Made by a program: the position numbers and the translations under genes | Origin: Chitinophaga pinensis | Lineage (GTDB): Bacteria; Bacteroidota; Bacteroidia; NS11-12g; UBA955 | NCBI GenBank assembly: GCA_945888525.1 | Contig: CAMDAF010000007.1 | Location: 21,294-85,293, forward strand | DNA length: 64,000 bases | Reading direction: 5' to 3' | Notes under the pieces: model-generated | Told to the model about the DNA's origin: nothing | Seen by the model: only the letters and a program-made list of their open reading frames with translations | The model's database searches: none | Shown here: positions 46,604 to 55,777 of the stretch, in pieces | How the letters are laid out: every line of letters begins with the position of its first letter | How positions within the stretch are numbered: position 1 is the first letter of the stretch

Positions 46604-46989
46604 GTTTTTACTCAGCTTTATAAACAATCAAATTCAAGTAAGTTTCAAGAATATTACCCAATATAAAAAGAATCGAGAACAGCTATTCGCAGACTTGCAG
46701 CAAAAGAAAAATCCTAATTTCAAGAATAAAACAAATAATACATTGTTTATCTGTTTGTTATACTTTAACTTTCATATTCATAAAATAAACTTTTTATGAA
46801 AATTTTGACACAAAAGTTTAAACTTTTACGTCTTTTGTTGGCTAAAAGTATAAAAAAAGTAAGAAATTAATATATAATTAGGCATTCAAGAGAATTTTAT
46901 TAATTTTCAAGAAAACAAACAAAACATGTTGTGTATTTATTTTCACTTTTGCATTATTAATAAGTTAATAAATAAACCATTAAACGAAA

Positions 46990-47622
46990 ATGAACATCTC
47001 TAAAATATCAATCATTGGCAACAATAATTTTTATGCACTTGGCATTAAAGTGATACTTCAAAGCTTACCTGCAACTCAGAACAGCGAAATAGCCATTTAT
47101 GCGACTGGCGCTGACTACTTAAAATCTGACAAAGATTCTGATCTGGTTCTATTAAATATTATGCTTCCAGATATTGGTGGAATTAAATTTTGTCACACCA
47201 TCAAATCTTACAATCCTGATTGCAAAGTAATCATGATGTCAATTAGTGATGAAAGTGATTTGCACAATTGTCTTTCTTCAAAAGCAAATGGATTCTTAAT
47301 AAAAGACTTTAAAGAAAAGGAATTGGAATTTGCAATCTATAAAGTATCCAACAACGAATACTATATAGATTCAAACTTGGTTCTGCGCTTATTAAGAAAA
47401 ACGCCAAGCAACAAAAAAATGGAAACCAGCACTTTGAGTGAATTTGAACTAACGCTGCTACAATACATCTCAGACGAAATGACTGAAGTTGACTTGGTTG
47501 AAAAGCTTAACATACCAAGAGGTAAATTGTATTACTACAAGAGGAAACTTTGCCGCAAATTGGACGTTAAAAATTCTGCTGGTTTGATTAAGAAAGCGGT
47601 ATCTTTAAAATTAGTTAGCTAA
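46990..47622 (+). CDS. NarL/LuxR-type regulator with a pseudo-receiver domain
   Basis: A 210-residue DNA-binding protein. The N-terminal receiver-like domain keeps the fold pattern and the Lys (GFLIKDF) and Ser (IMMSIS) positions. However, the phosphoacceptor Asp is Asn56 (LLNIMLPDIGG), and the acidic pair normally at DDH is Gly10-Asn11 (IIGNNNF). Phosphorylation is therefore not expected. The C-terminal half (from about residue 147) is a LuxR-type helix-turn-helix (LSEFELTLLQYI, RGKLYYYKRKLCRKLDVKN), but the canonical EIA core is altered to EVDLVEKLNI. It ends at a strong terminator and is transcribed separately from the LytTR gene. Confidence 0.8.
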   Translation: MNISKISIIGNNNFYALGIKVILQSLPATQNSEIAIYATGADYLKSDKDSDLVLLNIMLPDIGGIKFCHTIKSYNPDCKVIMMSISDESDLHNCLSSKANGFLIKDFKEKELEFAIYKVSNNEYYIDSNLVLRLLRKTPSNKKMETSTLSEFELTLLQYISDEMTEVDLVEKLNIPRGKLYYYKRKLCRKLDVKNSAGLIKKAVSLKLVS

Positions 47623-47647
47623 TTAAATAATTTAAATAACTCAACTT

Positions 47648-47697
47648 ACTCACTATAAATCAATTAAGTCAAATTGATTCGTAGTGAGTTTTTTTTA
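47648..47697 (+). terminator. Terminator after the pseudo-receiver regulator
   Basis: The outer stem ACTCACTA (47648-47655)/TAGTGAGT (47682-47689) encloses an inner ATCAATT/AATTGAT stem and is followed by an eight-T run. Confidence 0.85.
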
Positions 47698-47752
47698 TTT
47701 GGTCTAAGCATAATTTGATTAAAAATATGACGTAATTTTTAAATAGAATATG

Positions 47753-47760
47753 TAAATTTG
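47753..47760 (+). promoter_or_regulatory. -7 box (TAAATTTG) of the LytTR regulator
   Basis: A perfect box followed by an unusually long leader of about 70 bases before ATG 47836, in contrast to the short leaders elsewhere in the window. Confidence 0.55.
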
Positions 47761-47835
47761 TAGGCTATCCAAGCAAAATATATTAATTTTCAAGGATATA
47801 ATTAAGGTAATTACAAAATCTACTAACTAAAAAAA

Positions 47836-48588
47836 ATGAGCACAGACTACAAAAAAAAATGTATTATTGTTGATGACGATCCGCAAAACATTGCCATTTT
47901 AGAGCATATATGCAACGAATTTTTTAGCAATGAGATTGAAATCATAAATACCTTTAGCATTGCTACAGAAGCCCTAAAATTTATTAATTCTGAAAAGATT
48001 GATATAATTTTTTTAGACATCGAAATGCCTGTATTAAGTGGTTTTGAATTAATTAGCGCTATTCCCGAGCAATCAAAAGCTAAAATCATTATTGTCAGTG
48101 CACACGATCAATATGCACTCAAAGCTTTCCGCCATTCCGTTTTTGATTTCCTTAAAAAACCAGTAAGTATTGCTGATATTAGGGAATGTTTAAATAAAAT
48201 TGAAAAACAAACAAGTTCAAATAGCCATTTCAACGAGCATGAGATTTCAGACAATATACTTGTTGTCAATAGACAAGATAAAACTATTTTTATAGATATC
48301 ACACAAATCCTTAGAATGGAAGCGGCAGGTTCTTATACTGATATTTATTTGGAAGATGGGACCAAAATTAATTCAACCAAAAAAATGAATTATTATGAGA
48401 CCATATTGAGTAAGCATCCTTTTTACAAATTGCATAGAAGTCATTTCGTTAATCTGAATAAAATTCGTGAAATCATCAAAAACGAAGGAGATGGAATGGT
48501 TGTTATGCAAGATGGCAGCAAAATTGAAATTTCAAGAGCAAAAAAAGACGAATTCTTGAGATCAATTATCAAAGACAAGAAGCTCTAA
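47836..48588 (+). CDS. LytTR-family response regulator
   Basis: A 250-residue regulator. The receiver domain is intact: acidic pair in IIVDDDPQN, phosphoacceptor Asp61 (FLDIEMP), Ser in IVSAHD and Lys in FLKKPVS. The C-terminal LytTR DNA-binding domain (residues about 140-245) has ILRMEAAGSYTDIYL, FYKLHRSHFVNLNKI and DGSKIEISRAKKDEF. LytTR proteins bind paired direct repeats. A hybrid histidine kinase with an HPt domain follows after 52 bases, so the two probably form one phosphorelay with this protein as the output. Confidence 0.93.
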   Translation: MSTDYKKKCIIVDDDPQNIAILEHICNEFFSNEIEIINTFSIATEALKFINSEKIDIIFLDIEMPVLSGFELISAIPEQSKAKIIIVSAHDQYALKAFRHSVFDFLKKPVSIADIRECLNKIEKQTSSNSHFNEHEISDNILVVNRQDKTIFIDITQILRMEAAGSYTDIYLEDGTKINSTKKMNYYETILSKHPFYKLHRSHFVNLNKIREIIKNEGDGMVVMQDGSKIEISRAKKDEFLRSIIKDKKL

Positions 48589-48640
48589 TTTATCTATTTT
48601 CAGATTTTTATTTTGCGCATAGAAAAGCGCGTCGTTCAAA

Positions 48641-51600
48641 ATGCAGAACACCAACAAAACCGGAAATTCAGTAGATAATCAAAAAATTATTTCTGAAGCA
48701 CTTTTATCAGCGGAAAATCAAATTATTGAGCAATCAAATAAAATTGAGCAATTAGAAATTCAATTGGCGCACTTATCAAATCAAATTAGTGCAGAGAAGA
48801 CCAGCAATAAAAGGAGTTTAGACTCTAATAGCAGTCAGTTAGATCTTATACTTCAAAACATACAGACAGGACTTCTCTTAGAAAATTCAGAAAGAAAAAT
48901 AGTCTTGGTTAACAAGACATTTATCAAACTTTTTGGGCTTCCACTTGAGCCAGAGCAGATGTTAGGCTTTGATTGCGTAGCTTCTGCCGTTGACACCTCT
49001 AAATTGTTTGAGGATGAAGAAAGTTTTTTGCAAGAAATTAATAGATCTTTAGAAAACAAAACCAAAGTTGAAAAAGTTCTGTTAAAACTTAAAGATGGAC
49101 GGTATTTTAGACGTGATTATATCCCTCTTTGGAAAGAAGAGATTTACGATGGGCACATATGGGTATACAACGATGTGACCGAAGATGAATTGACTCAAAT
49201 TAAAGTCAAAGAACAAGAACAATTTTACGAAGAGATTTTAAATGAAATACCATCTGGTATCGTCGTATTTGACAAAGACCACAATTACCTTTTCGTCAAT
49301 CCGTATGGAATTAAAAGCAAAGAAATAAGGGAATGGATTATTGGTAAAACCGATTACGATTATTGCACGTATAGAAACAAACCTGTTTCGATTGCAGACG
49401 AGCGGCGCAGACACTTTAATGAAGCATATGAATCCAAAAAAGTTCATACTTGGTACGAAGAAATCATAGCACCAAAGGGCAAAAAAGAATACCACATGCG
49501 TATGTCGTATCCAGTATTAAACGCGCAAAAAGAGGTTACGATGATGATTGGTTATGATTTAGACATAACCCAAAGCAAAGAGAACGAGCTCGCTTTAATA
49601 GAAGCAAATAGAGCCCTAACTTTATCTCAATTTATTATTGACAACTCCTACGATGCATTACAAGTATATCAAGAAGACGGCCGTCTGTTTTACCTCAATT
49701 CTGAGGCGATAAAACGTCTTGGCATTGACGCAAAAAGGGTAAACGAATACTTTGTTAAAGATTTTGAACAAATCTATAATGATGAGTTGGTTTGGAAAGA
49801 GCATGTTGCAGAACTCAAAAAAAAAGGTAGTGTCATTATTGAAGGTGAAAACATTAATGTCAAAACCGGCATTAGTTTTCCTGTTGAGGTTACGGTAAAG
49901 TACCTTAAAGTTGATGGCACAGGATACATCATCGCATCATCTCGTGACATAACCATACGGCGGAATTTTGAACAGGTTTTGCTTCGTAAACAAGGCATGT
50001 TAAATGCAATTGCTTTGGCAACAAATGAATTGCTCTCAAATCCAAATCTCTTCAATGCAATTTCCAAATCATTAACTTGGATTGGCCAAGCAGTTGAAGT
50101 TGATCGTACATACCTATTTGAGAATAGTTTTGACCCAGAACAACTTGATTTCAAAACTTCTCAAAGATTTGAATGGACAAACAACGAAATTGAGACAAAA
50201 ATCAACAACCCTCAGTTGCAGAATGTACCGATCAATATATTTGGAAATATTTTAGAAACCTTAAATAAAAAAGAACCGTATAATGCGATTGTAAGTGAAA
50301 TTAAGAATCAAGAAGCTAGAGATCTATTAGAATCTCAAGGCTTTCGATCTGTCTTAATTATTCCAATAATGCACAAGGATTTTTTCTGGGGCTTTTTGGG
50401 ATATGATAATTGTAAAACTGATATAGAATGGGAAACTGCCGAAGTTGCCTTGTTGCAAAGTTTTGCCAACAGCATTTCCAATGCAATTGAGCGAAATCAA
50501 TTAGAAAATAATGCCCTAAAGGCAAAAGAAATTGCCGAGAAATCTACGATTGCCAAATCAGAGTTCCTTGCACAGATGAGCCATGAAGTAAGAACACCAA
50601 TGACTGCTTTCTTAGGAATGACGAAAATATTGGCTAAAACAAAACTTGACGAAACGCAGCATAAATACTTAAAAATTATTAGCGATTCTGCCGATAATTT
50701 ATTGGCGATTGTTAATGATATCTTAGATTTAGAAAAAATCAATTCAGGTAAACTGTCGCTAGAAACTTTGTATTTCGACCTTGAGTCTAGAATTGAAAAA
50801 TCAATTGAAACCTTTAAGCACAAAGCTGCTGAAAAAGGTTTAAGACTGGAATTCATAAGCGATTTACCAATAAACTTTAACGTAAAAGGTGACCCGCATA
50901 GGCTAACGCAACTTGTAAATAATTTATTGGGGAATGCCATTAAATTTACAAGCAAAGGTGAAATTGGTATAAAAGTAAAAATCTCCAATAAAAAAAGCGA
51001 TTTGGTTTGGGTAGAAATTGTAATTTCAGATTCAGGCATAGGTATTAAGCAAGACAAATTAGACTATATATTTGACCCATATTTCCAAGGAGGCAAAGAA
51101 ATAGCAAGACTATATGGTGGGACCGGCTTAGGTTTGAGCATATGCCAATCAATAATTGAAATGCAAGGTGGGAGCATATCAGTTGAGAGTGAATATGGAA
51201 AAGGCAGCACATTCACAGTCTTATTACCCTTTGCTGAAAGTGCTGAAGAGGTTCAACATGAGGTTGAAATCATAGACGAAAAACTAAGTGAAAGTGAAGC
51301 ACTTGTTGGTCTCAAAGTCCTTGCAGCTGAAGATGTTGAAATCAATAGATTTATGCTTAACCACATCCTAGATTCATGGGGATGTGAAGTAACGTTAGTA
51401 AACGATGGGGCTGAAGCTGTAGAAAGCTTCCTTAAAAACAAATACGACATCGTTTTAATGGACATTCAAATGCCTGAAAAAGATGGCATAGAGGCCACTA
51501 AAGAGATCATAAGCTCCGATAACTATAATGGAACCCCAATTATTGCTGTAACAGCAAATGCGCTTTTAGGTGATGCCGAAAAATACCTGAGTATGGGTTT

Positions 51601-52057
51601 TAGCTTTTGTATTACAAAGCCATTTACCGAAAAAACATTAAGTGATATCATTATTAGTGCTGTTAACAAAAGAAAAAAAAATCTGATCCATTATGAAGGC
51701 AAAGAAAATTTAAACGAACCATTGTATAGCCTCAATCATTTAAATTTGATTTCTAATGGCAAAAAAGAATTTGTCGATAAAATGGTCGCTTTATTCATCA
51801 ATGATATGCCTAATCACTTGCTAGACCTTTCAAATGCCTACAAGAACAATGATGTAGTTGCTTTTTCAATGTGTTTACATAAACTAAAACCTAGTCTGGC
51901 TCATTTTGAAATACATTCTGTCTCTGCAATGGCCACTAAAATGCAGTCTATAATCAAAGAACAAGGCTTGGAATTCCCAAATAAATTTATGGTGCAAGAA
52001 TTCATTACCCCCATTGAGTTGTGCATCAATGGCTTAAAGAAAACCCATTTAAGTTAG
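48641..52057 (+). CDS. Hybrid histidine kinase: PAS-PAS-PAS-GAF-HisKA-HATPase-REC-HPt
   Basis: A 1138-residue cytoplasmic sensor kinase with no membrane segment. An N-terminal coiled coil (about residues 15-60) leads to three PAS domains (about 70-185, 200-310 and 325-445) and a GAF domain (about 455-620). HisKA has the phospho-His648 in QMSHEVRTP. HATPase has N box NNLLGNAIKF, DSGIGI and GGTGLGLS. REC carries Asp941 (LMDIQMP). A C-terminal HPt has His1080 (LHKLKP). All phosphorelay residues are present. Three PAS domains plus GAF suggest sensing of a soluble ligand, redox state or light. It is encoded right after a LytTR regulator. Confidence 0.93.
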   Translation: MQNTNKTGNSVDNQKIISEALLSAENQIIEQSNKIEQLEIQLAHLSNQISAEKTSNKRSLDSNSSQLDLILQNIQTGLLLENSERKIVLVNKTFIKLFGLPLEPEQMLGFDCVASAVDTSKLFEDEESFLQEINRSLENKTKVEKVLLKLKDGRYFRRDYIPLWKEEIYDGHIWVYNDVTEDELTQIKVKEQEQFYEEILNEIPSGIVVFDKDHNYLFVNPYGIKSKEIREWIIGKTDYDYCTYRNKPVSIADERRRHFNEAYESKKVHTWYEEIIAPKGKKEYHMRMSYPVLNAQKEVTMMIGYDLDITQSKENELALIEANRALTLSQFIIDNSYDALQVYQEDGRLFYLNSEAIKRLGIDAKRVNEYFVKDFEQIYNDELVWKEHVAELKKKGSVIIEGENINVKTGISFPVEVTVKYLKVDGTGYIIASSRDITIRRNFEQVLLRKQGMLNAIALATNELLSNPNLFNAISKSLTWIGQAVEVDRTYLFENSFDPEQLDFKTSQRFEWTNNEIETKINNPQLQNVPINIFGNILETLNKKEPYNAIVSEIKNQEARDLLESQGFRSVLIIPIMHKDFFWGFLGYDNCKTDIEWETAEVALLQSFANSISNAIERNQLENNALKAKEIAEKSTIAKSEFLAQMSHEVRTPMTAFLGMTKILAKTKLDETQHKYLKIISDSADNLLAIVNDILDLEKINSGKLSLETLYFDLESRIEKSIETFKHKAAEKGLRLEFISDLPINFNVKGDPHRLTQLVNNLLGNAIKFTSKGEIGIKVKISNKKSDLVWVEIVISDSGIGIKQDKLDYIFDPYFQGGKEIARLYGGTGLGLSICQSIIEMQGGSISVESEYGKGSTFTVLLPFAESAEEVQHEVEIIDEKLSESEALVGLKVLAAEDVEINRFMLNHILDSWGCEVTLVNDGAEAVESFLKNKYDIVLMDIQMPEKDGIEATKEIISSDNYNGTPIIAVTANALLGDAEKYLSMGFSFCITKPFTEKTLSDIIISAVNKRKKNLIHYEGKENLNEPLYSLNHLNLISNGKKEFVDKMVALFINDMPNHLLDLSNAYKNNDVVAFSMCLHKLKPSLAHFEIHSVSAMATKMQSIIKEQGLEFPNKFMVQEFITPIELCINGLKKTHLS

Positions 52058-52061
52058 AAAC

Positions 52062-52898
52062 CTAAAGTGGAATAAATGAGAAATTCTTCACCACGATTTC
52101 ATGCTCCAGCCCATTATTAGGCGCCGCTCCATTCAACAACCAGAAATTGAAACGGACATTGGTTGAATCGCTTGGCGCCGGCACAACGATGGGATTAGAG
52201 ACTTGAGCTCCCTCAATTTTAGTTCTTGTAATATTGGTGTTATCAAATTTCCAAGAAGCTGTTTTATTAGCCCCTGGATATACTTCTCCTTCATAACTCT
52301 CCCAGAAAACCGCTTCTGGTGTCCATTTCATCATATAAGTCATAGATTTGCTAATATAACGCCTGGCCATTTTAGGTTTGTATGTGCGTTCAGGATATGG
52401 TGCTGGGTTGCTAAACCAAACTGGCTGAGCACTAAAAGTAACCATTGAGGTGTCTCCCGCAACATTCCATTTGGAAAATTCTACATCAATTTCACTATTC
52501 CCTTGGGTTTGAAAACTGTAATCATCCCAAGTAAAAAAACCAAAAACAACCCGCTCATCAAAGTTCCTAATATCAGTTTCACAAGTAAAAATGTAAGTTC
52601 CATATTTAAATTCTTTGACACTAATTATTTCACTGCAATACCAAAATCCATTTCTCTTGGTAATCTTCAAATGCAAGCGCCCAATGCTGTCTACGAAAGC
52701 ATTTTCTTTGGTCCCTAAAAAGCGATTAGGTCCTGGGCCTACTGGCGCTGGTCTGTCTTTGTAATCCCAATAATAACCAGAAAAATAAACTGCTCCCGTT
52801 TTCTCTACTATTTTTAATTCAGGTGGTGGCGATTGCTTGCATGCTGTTAGGGAAAACAACAACACCATCAAACTCATTCCTATATTTTTAATTGACAT
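52062..52898 (-). CDS. GH16-family lipoprotein (beta-glucanase-like)
   Basis: A 278-residue lipoprotein with lipobox LTAC near residue 20. The concanavalin-like jelly roll carries the GH16 catalytic signature SEIDVEFSKW, in which the two Glu act as nucleophile and acid/base. Length and motif fit endo-acting beta-1,3- or beta-1,3-1,4-glucanases, laminarinases or related enzymes; specificity cannot be read. It overlaps the GH3 gene by 11 bases and ends 4 bases from the convergent hybrid kinase stop. It probably cuts glucan at the cell surface or in the periplasm. Confidence 0.88.
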   Translation of the reverse strand: MSIKNIGMSLMVLLFSLTACKQSPPPELKIVEKTGAVYFSGYYWDYKDRPAPVGPGPNRFLGTKENAFVDSIGRLHLKITKRNGFWYCSEIISVKEFKYGTYIFTCETDIRNFDERVVFGFFTWDDYSFQTQGNSEIDVEFSKWNVAGDTSMVTFSAQPVWFSNPAPYPERTYKPKMARRYISKSMTYMMKWTPEAVFWESYEGEVYPGANKTASWKFDNTNITRTKIEGAQVSNPIVVPAPSDSTNVRFNFWLLNGAAPNNGLEHEIVVKNFSFIPL

Positions 52899-55134
52899 AA
52901 ATGCGTTTTTTTTGATTGTTAATGATTAGATCAAAGTCTCCTTTTTCTGTTACTTCCTGAAGCTCTTTATTGACAAACGACAAATCTTTTTTATGGACAG
53001 AAAAAACGATGGTTTTTGTTTCATTTGGCTGTAAAGATATTTTCGAAAATGCCATTAATTTTTTAACAGAAGGGGTAATACTCGCAACCAAATCACTGTA
53101 ATACAATTGCACAACTTCTTGTCCCGTCCTATCTCCAATGTTTTTTACATTTACCTTTAGAACCAAAGAATCAAAATTGTTTAATGTGTCTTTACTGAGG
53201 CTAAAATCTGAAAATTCAAATTTGGTATAACTTAAGCCAAACCCAAAATCAAACTGCGGCTTGTAAGCATTCTCTGAAAAATCCACATCTAAATCTTCCG
53301 AATGTTTGCGGTCGTAATGAACAAAGGAATTTTGACTTGACGGATACGTAAATGGCAATTTTCCACTTGGGTTCTTAACGCCAAACAGACAATCAGAAAT
53401 GGCTCTTCCGCCTTCATCTCCTGGCAAGTATGCGTATAAGATTGCATCGACAATCCCTGCTATTTCATTAAGTAATCTTGGACGGTTAAAACAACACACC
53501 AAGACAATTGGTTTGTTAAGTTCTTTCAAACGTTTGACCAAAGTCTTTTGAGCAACACTTAAATCCAAATTGTCAATGTTACCGGGTATTTCTGTGCAAG
53601 GTGTTTCGCCCAAACAAACAACTATTTTGTCGACCAACTTAGCCGCTTGCACACAAGCCTCAATGTCTTTTAAACTATCAATTTCACTCCCCAATGCATA
53701 GGAGACATTACTTGCGTTATACAAGCTCATGGCTTCAAATATGGTGAACTTCCCTTTGGTGTTAAACCTAGAATCAACACCCTGCCAAGTATGCGTCCAT
53801 GCGCCATTTAATAAGTTCATACTGTTCGCAGAAGGTCCACAAACAAGAACCTTTTCATTTGAAGCATTTATTGGCAATGTTTTGTTTGCATTTTTTAATA
53901 AGGTCATACTTTCCGCCGCCAATTCATAACTTTTCTGAGCGTGCTCTTTTGAGCCAAATAAAGGGTAAATATCTTTGGTGATTTTTTTGAATTGGAACAA
54001 TCCCATCTCATTTTTCAAAACCAAAATACGCCTAACAGATGCATCGATTCGGGACATAGGAATAGAACCTTCCTTTATCAATTCTACCAATAGCTCAGTG
54101 AATTCAAAATCATTGGGCGTCATACTCATATCAACACCAGCCATAATGGCCATTTTTACGGCTTCTTTTTTACTTGATGCAACTCTATGAACATTCACCA
54201 ATTTGTATACATCTTCCCAATCTGTTACAGCAACACCTTTAAATCCTAATTCATCTCTTAGTAAAGTAGTTAATATGTCATAATTGATGTGCACAGGCGT
54301 GCCATTAATTTCACCCGAATTAACCATAACTGTTTTAGCCCCTTGGTTAATTGCTTCCCTGAAAGTAGGCAGGAAATATTCTCTTAATTCACGGTCAGAT
54401 ATCCAAGCTGGCGTGCGGTCCTTACCACTCAAAGGCATACTGTATCCTAAAAAGTGCTTCATGCATGCGGCCACTTGATTTGGACCGCTTATGCCATTGT
54501 TCTGTATGCCTTGTATAGCCACTTTTGACATTTGTTTGGCCAAATAAACATCTTCTCCAAAGGTCTCAAAGAAACGAGACCATAATGGCATTCTACCTAA
54601 GTCCAAAACCGGCGAAAAATTCCAAGGAATTCCACTTGCTCTGGTTTCATAAGCTGTAATTTGATACATCTTTTTGACCAAACCTGGGTTCCAAGTTGCT
54701 GCTTGTCCAATCTGCTGCGGAAACAAGGTTGCACCCATGGTATAATTGGCGCCATGTATAGCGTCTATTCCATAGATGATTGGAATATTTAAATGGCTGT
54801 ATTTTTTATTTTGCTCAAAAATGGTGTTGATGATTTTATGCCAACTTTCCATCGAAATGGTACCACTTCCACAACCCACATTTAATATTGAACCAATATG
54901 GTATTTAACAATGGCTGTTTTTAATTTCTCTAAATTTAATGCTTGTGGTTGAACCAGATTGCAAATTCCACCTTCTGCAATAACACCCAAATCAATTTGA
55001 GTCATCTGACCAGCCTTTTCTTCAGGACTCATTATAGAAATCAATGAATCAATCTGTTTATTTGATAAAAAACTTTGGGATAAACAAACCCAAGGCAACG
55101 ATACCAATAAACTAAGAACGAATAACTTTCTCAT
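52888..55134 (-). CDS. GH3 beta-glucosidase (BglX-like)
   Basis: A 748-residue exported beta-glucosidase that releases glucose from beta-gluco-oligosaccharides. A signal peptide (MRKLFVLSLLVSLPWVCLS) precedes the GH3 N-terminal barrel with NFSPVLDLGR, KHFLGY and the nucleophile Asp in GVAVTDWED. The GH3 C-terminal domain contains CFNRPRLLNE and PGDEGG, followed by a fibronectin III-like domain (VKNIGDRTGQEVVQLYYSD). ATG 55134 is used in place of the TTG two codons upstream. It overlaps the preceding lipoprotein gene by 23 bases. Confidence 0.94.
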   Translation of the reverse strand: MRKLFVLSLLVSLPWVCLSQSFLSNKQIDSLISIMSPEEKAGQMTQIDLGVIAEGGICNLVQPQALNLEKLKTAIVKYHIGSILNVGCGSGTISMESWHKIINTIFEQNKKYSHLNIPIIYGIDAIHGANYTMGATLFPQQIGQAATWNPGLVKKMYQITAYETRASGIPWNFSPVLDLGRMPLWSRFFETFGEDVYLAKQMSKVAIQGIQNNGISGPNQVAACMKHFLGYSMPLSGKDRTPAWISDRELREYFLPTFREAINQGAKTVMVNSGEINGTPVHINYDILTTLLRDELGFKGVAVTDWEDVYKLVNVHRVASSKKEAVKMAIMAGVDMSMTPNDFEFTELLVELIKEGSIPMSRIDASVRRILVLKNEMGLFQFKKITKDIYPLFGSKEHAQKSYELAAESMTLLKNANKTLPINASNEKVLVCGPSANSMNLLNGAWTHTWQGVDSRFNTKGKFTIFEAMSLYNASNVSYALGSEIDSLKDIEACVQAAKLVDKIVVCLGETPCTEIPGNIDNLDLSVAQKTLVKRLKELNKPIVLVCCFNRPRLLNEIAGIVDAILYAYLPGDEGGRAISDCLFGVKNPSGKLPFTYPSSQNSFVHYDRKHSEDLDVDFSENAYKPQFDFGFGLSYTKFEFSDFSLSKDTLNNFDSLVLKVNVKNIGDRTGQEVVQLYYSDLVASITPSVKKLMAFSKISLQPNETKTIVFSVHKKDLSFVNKELQEVTEKGDFDLIINNQKKRIYVN

Positions 55135-55777
55135 CTTCAAGTTTAATAAATTTAATTTCGTCTAAATATATATTTCCATCGCCTTCTAACTGAATAATAA
55201 ATTGCTTTACCCTTTCCAAATCAAAATCCTTGGCTTCGAAAGGAAATTTAGACAAGGGTATAAGCACGGTAGTCCATGTTGAATCCGTGAATTCTCCAGA
55301 TGCCAATGAATAATTAAACCCAAAATAGGCTTGGACACCAGAATAGTCTTCTAAGGCAAACGCAACTGGGAAGTTTTTAAAAGAACCTTTTACCGACTTT
55401 ACTTTCATTTGAATGGCTGAATTGTCTTTTAAGTCAGAAATATCTTTAGACATCCAATTGTTCCAGCCAAAGCCAATACCTATCCACTTGCAATTACCGG
55501 CAATTTTATCCCAGGTCACTTTCAAACCTGCATCGCCCGAAAACACATTTAGTTTTTCTGTTGCCATTTGCACACATTGAACTTCTGGAGAAACCCAAAC
55601 GCTTTTATCATAATCGTTGTTGAAAATGTATACCGCCTTGAAGCCGTCAATTTCATTGCTATCGACAATTGCAAGCTCATTGTACAAAGATCTATCCTGA
55701 ACTTGAACAATGCTGTTACAAGCCCCTAAAAGCAGCAACAGAGCAAAGAATGAATATAACTTTAAATTATTTCTCAC
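55112..55777 (-). CDS. Lipoprotein with carbohydrate-binding-like fold
   Basis: A 221-residue lipoprotein with lipobox LGAC near residue 20. The mature part is beta-strand-rich with the features of CBM11/complex-I-intermediate-associated or galactose-binding-like domains: GIGFGWNNWM, SAIQMKVKS, TTVLIPLSKFP and IYLDEIKFIK at the end. A role in binding glucan at the cell surface is likely from context. The start is GTG 55777, overlapping the previous stop by 4 bases (GTGA). It is not similar to SusD. Confidence 0.75.
   Translation of the reverse strand: MRNNLKLYSFFALLLLLGACNSIVQVQDRSLYNELAIVDSNEIDGFKAVYIFNNDYDKSVWVSPEVQCVQMATEKLNVFSGDAGLKVTWDKIAGNCKWIGIGFGWNNWMSKDISDLKDNSAIQMKVKSVKGSFKNFPVAFALEDYSGVQAYFGFNYSLASGEFTDSTWTTVLIPLSKFPFEAKDFDLERVKQFIIQLEGDGNIYLDEIKFIKLEDEKVIRS

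Larger units (their letters stand above)
46369..46989. other. Long intergenic region between tRNA-Arg and the pseudo-receiver gene
   Basis: A 621-base AT-rich stretch with no convincing protein gene. It holds the tRNA-Arg promoter at its left end, a free-standing forward terminator at 46573-46603, and a one-mismatch -7 box (CACTTTTG, 46944-46951) 38 bases before the regulator start. A 68-codon frame at 46593 begins inside the terminator and is too AT-biased to be believed. Confidence 0.6.

Noticed and set aside
46593..46799. Forward open frame of 68 codons after tRNA-Arg
   Set aside because: It begins inside the hairpin/T-run of the free-standing terminator, and its Lys/Asn/Phe-rich content is what random AT-rich DNA gives.
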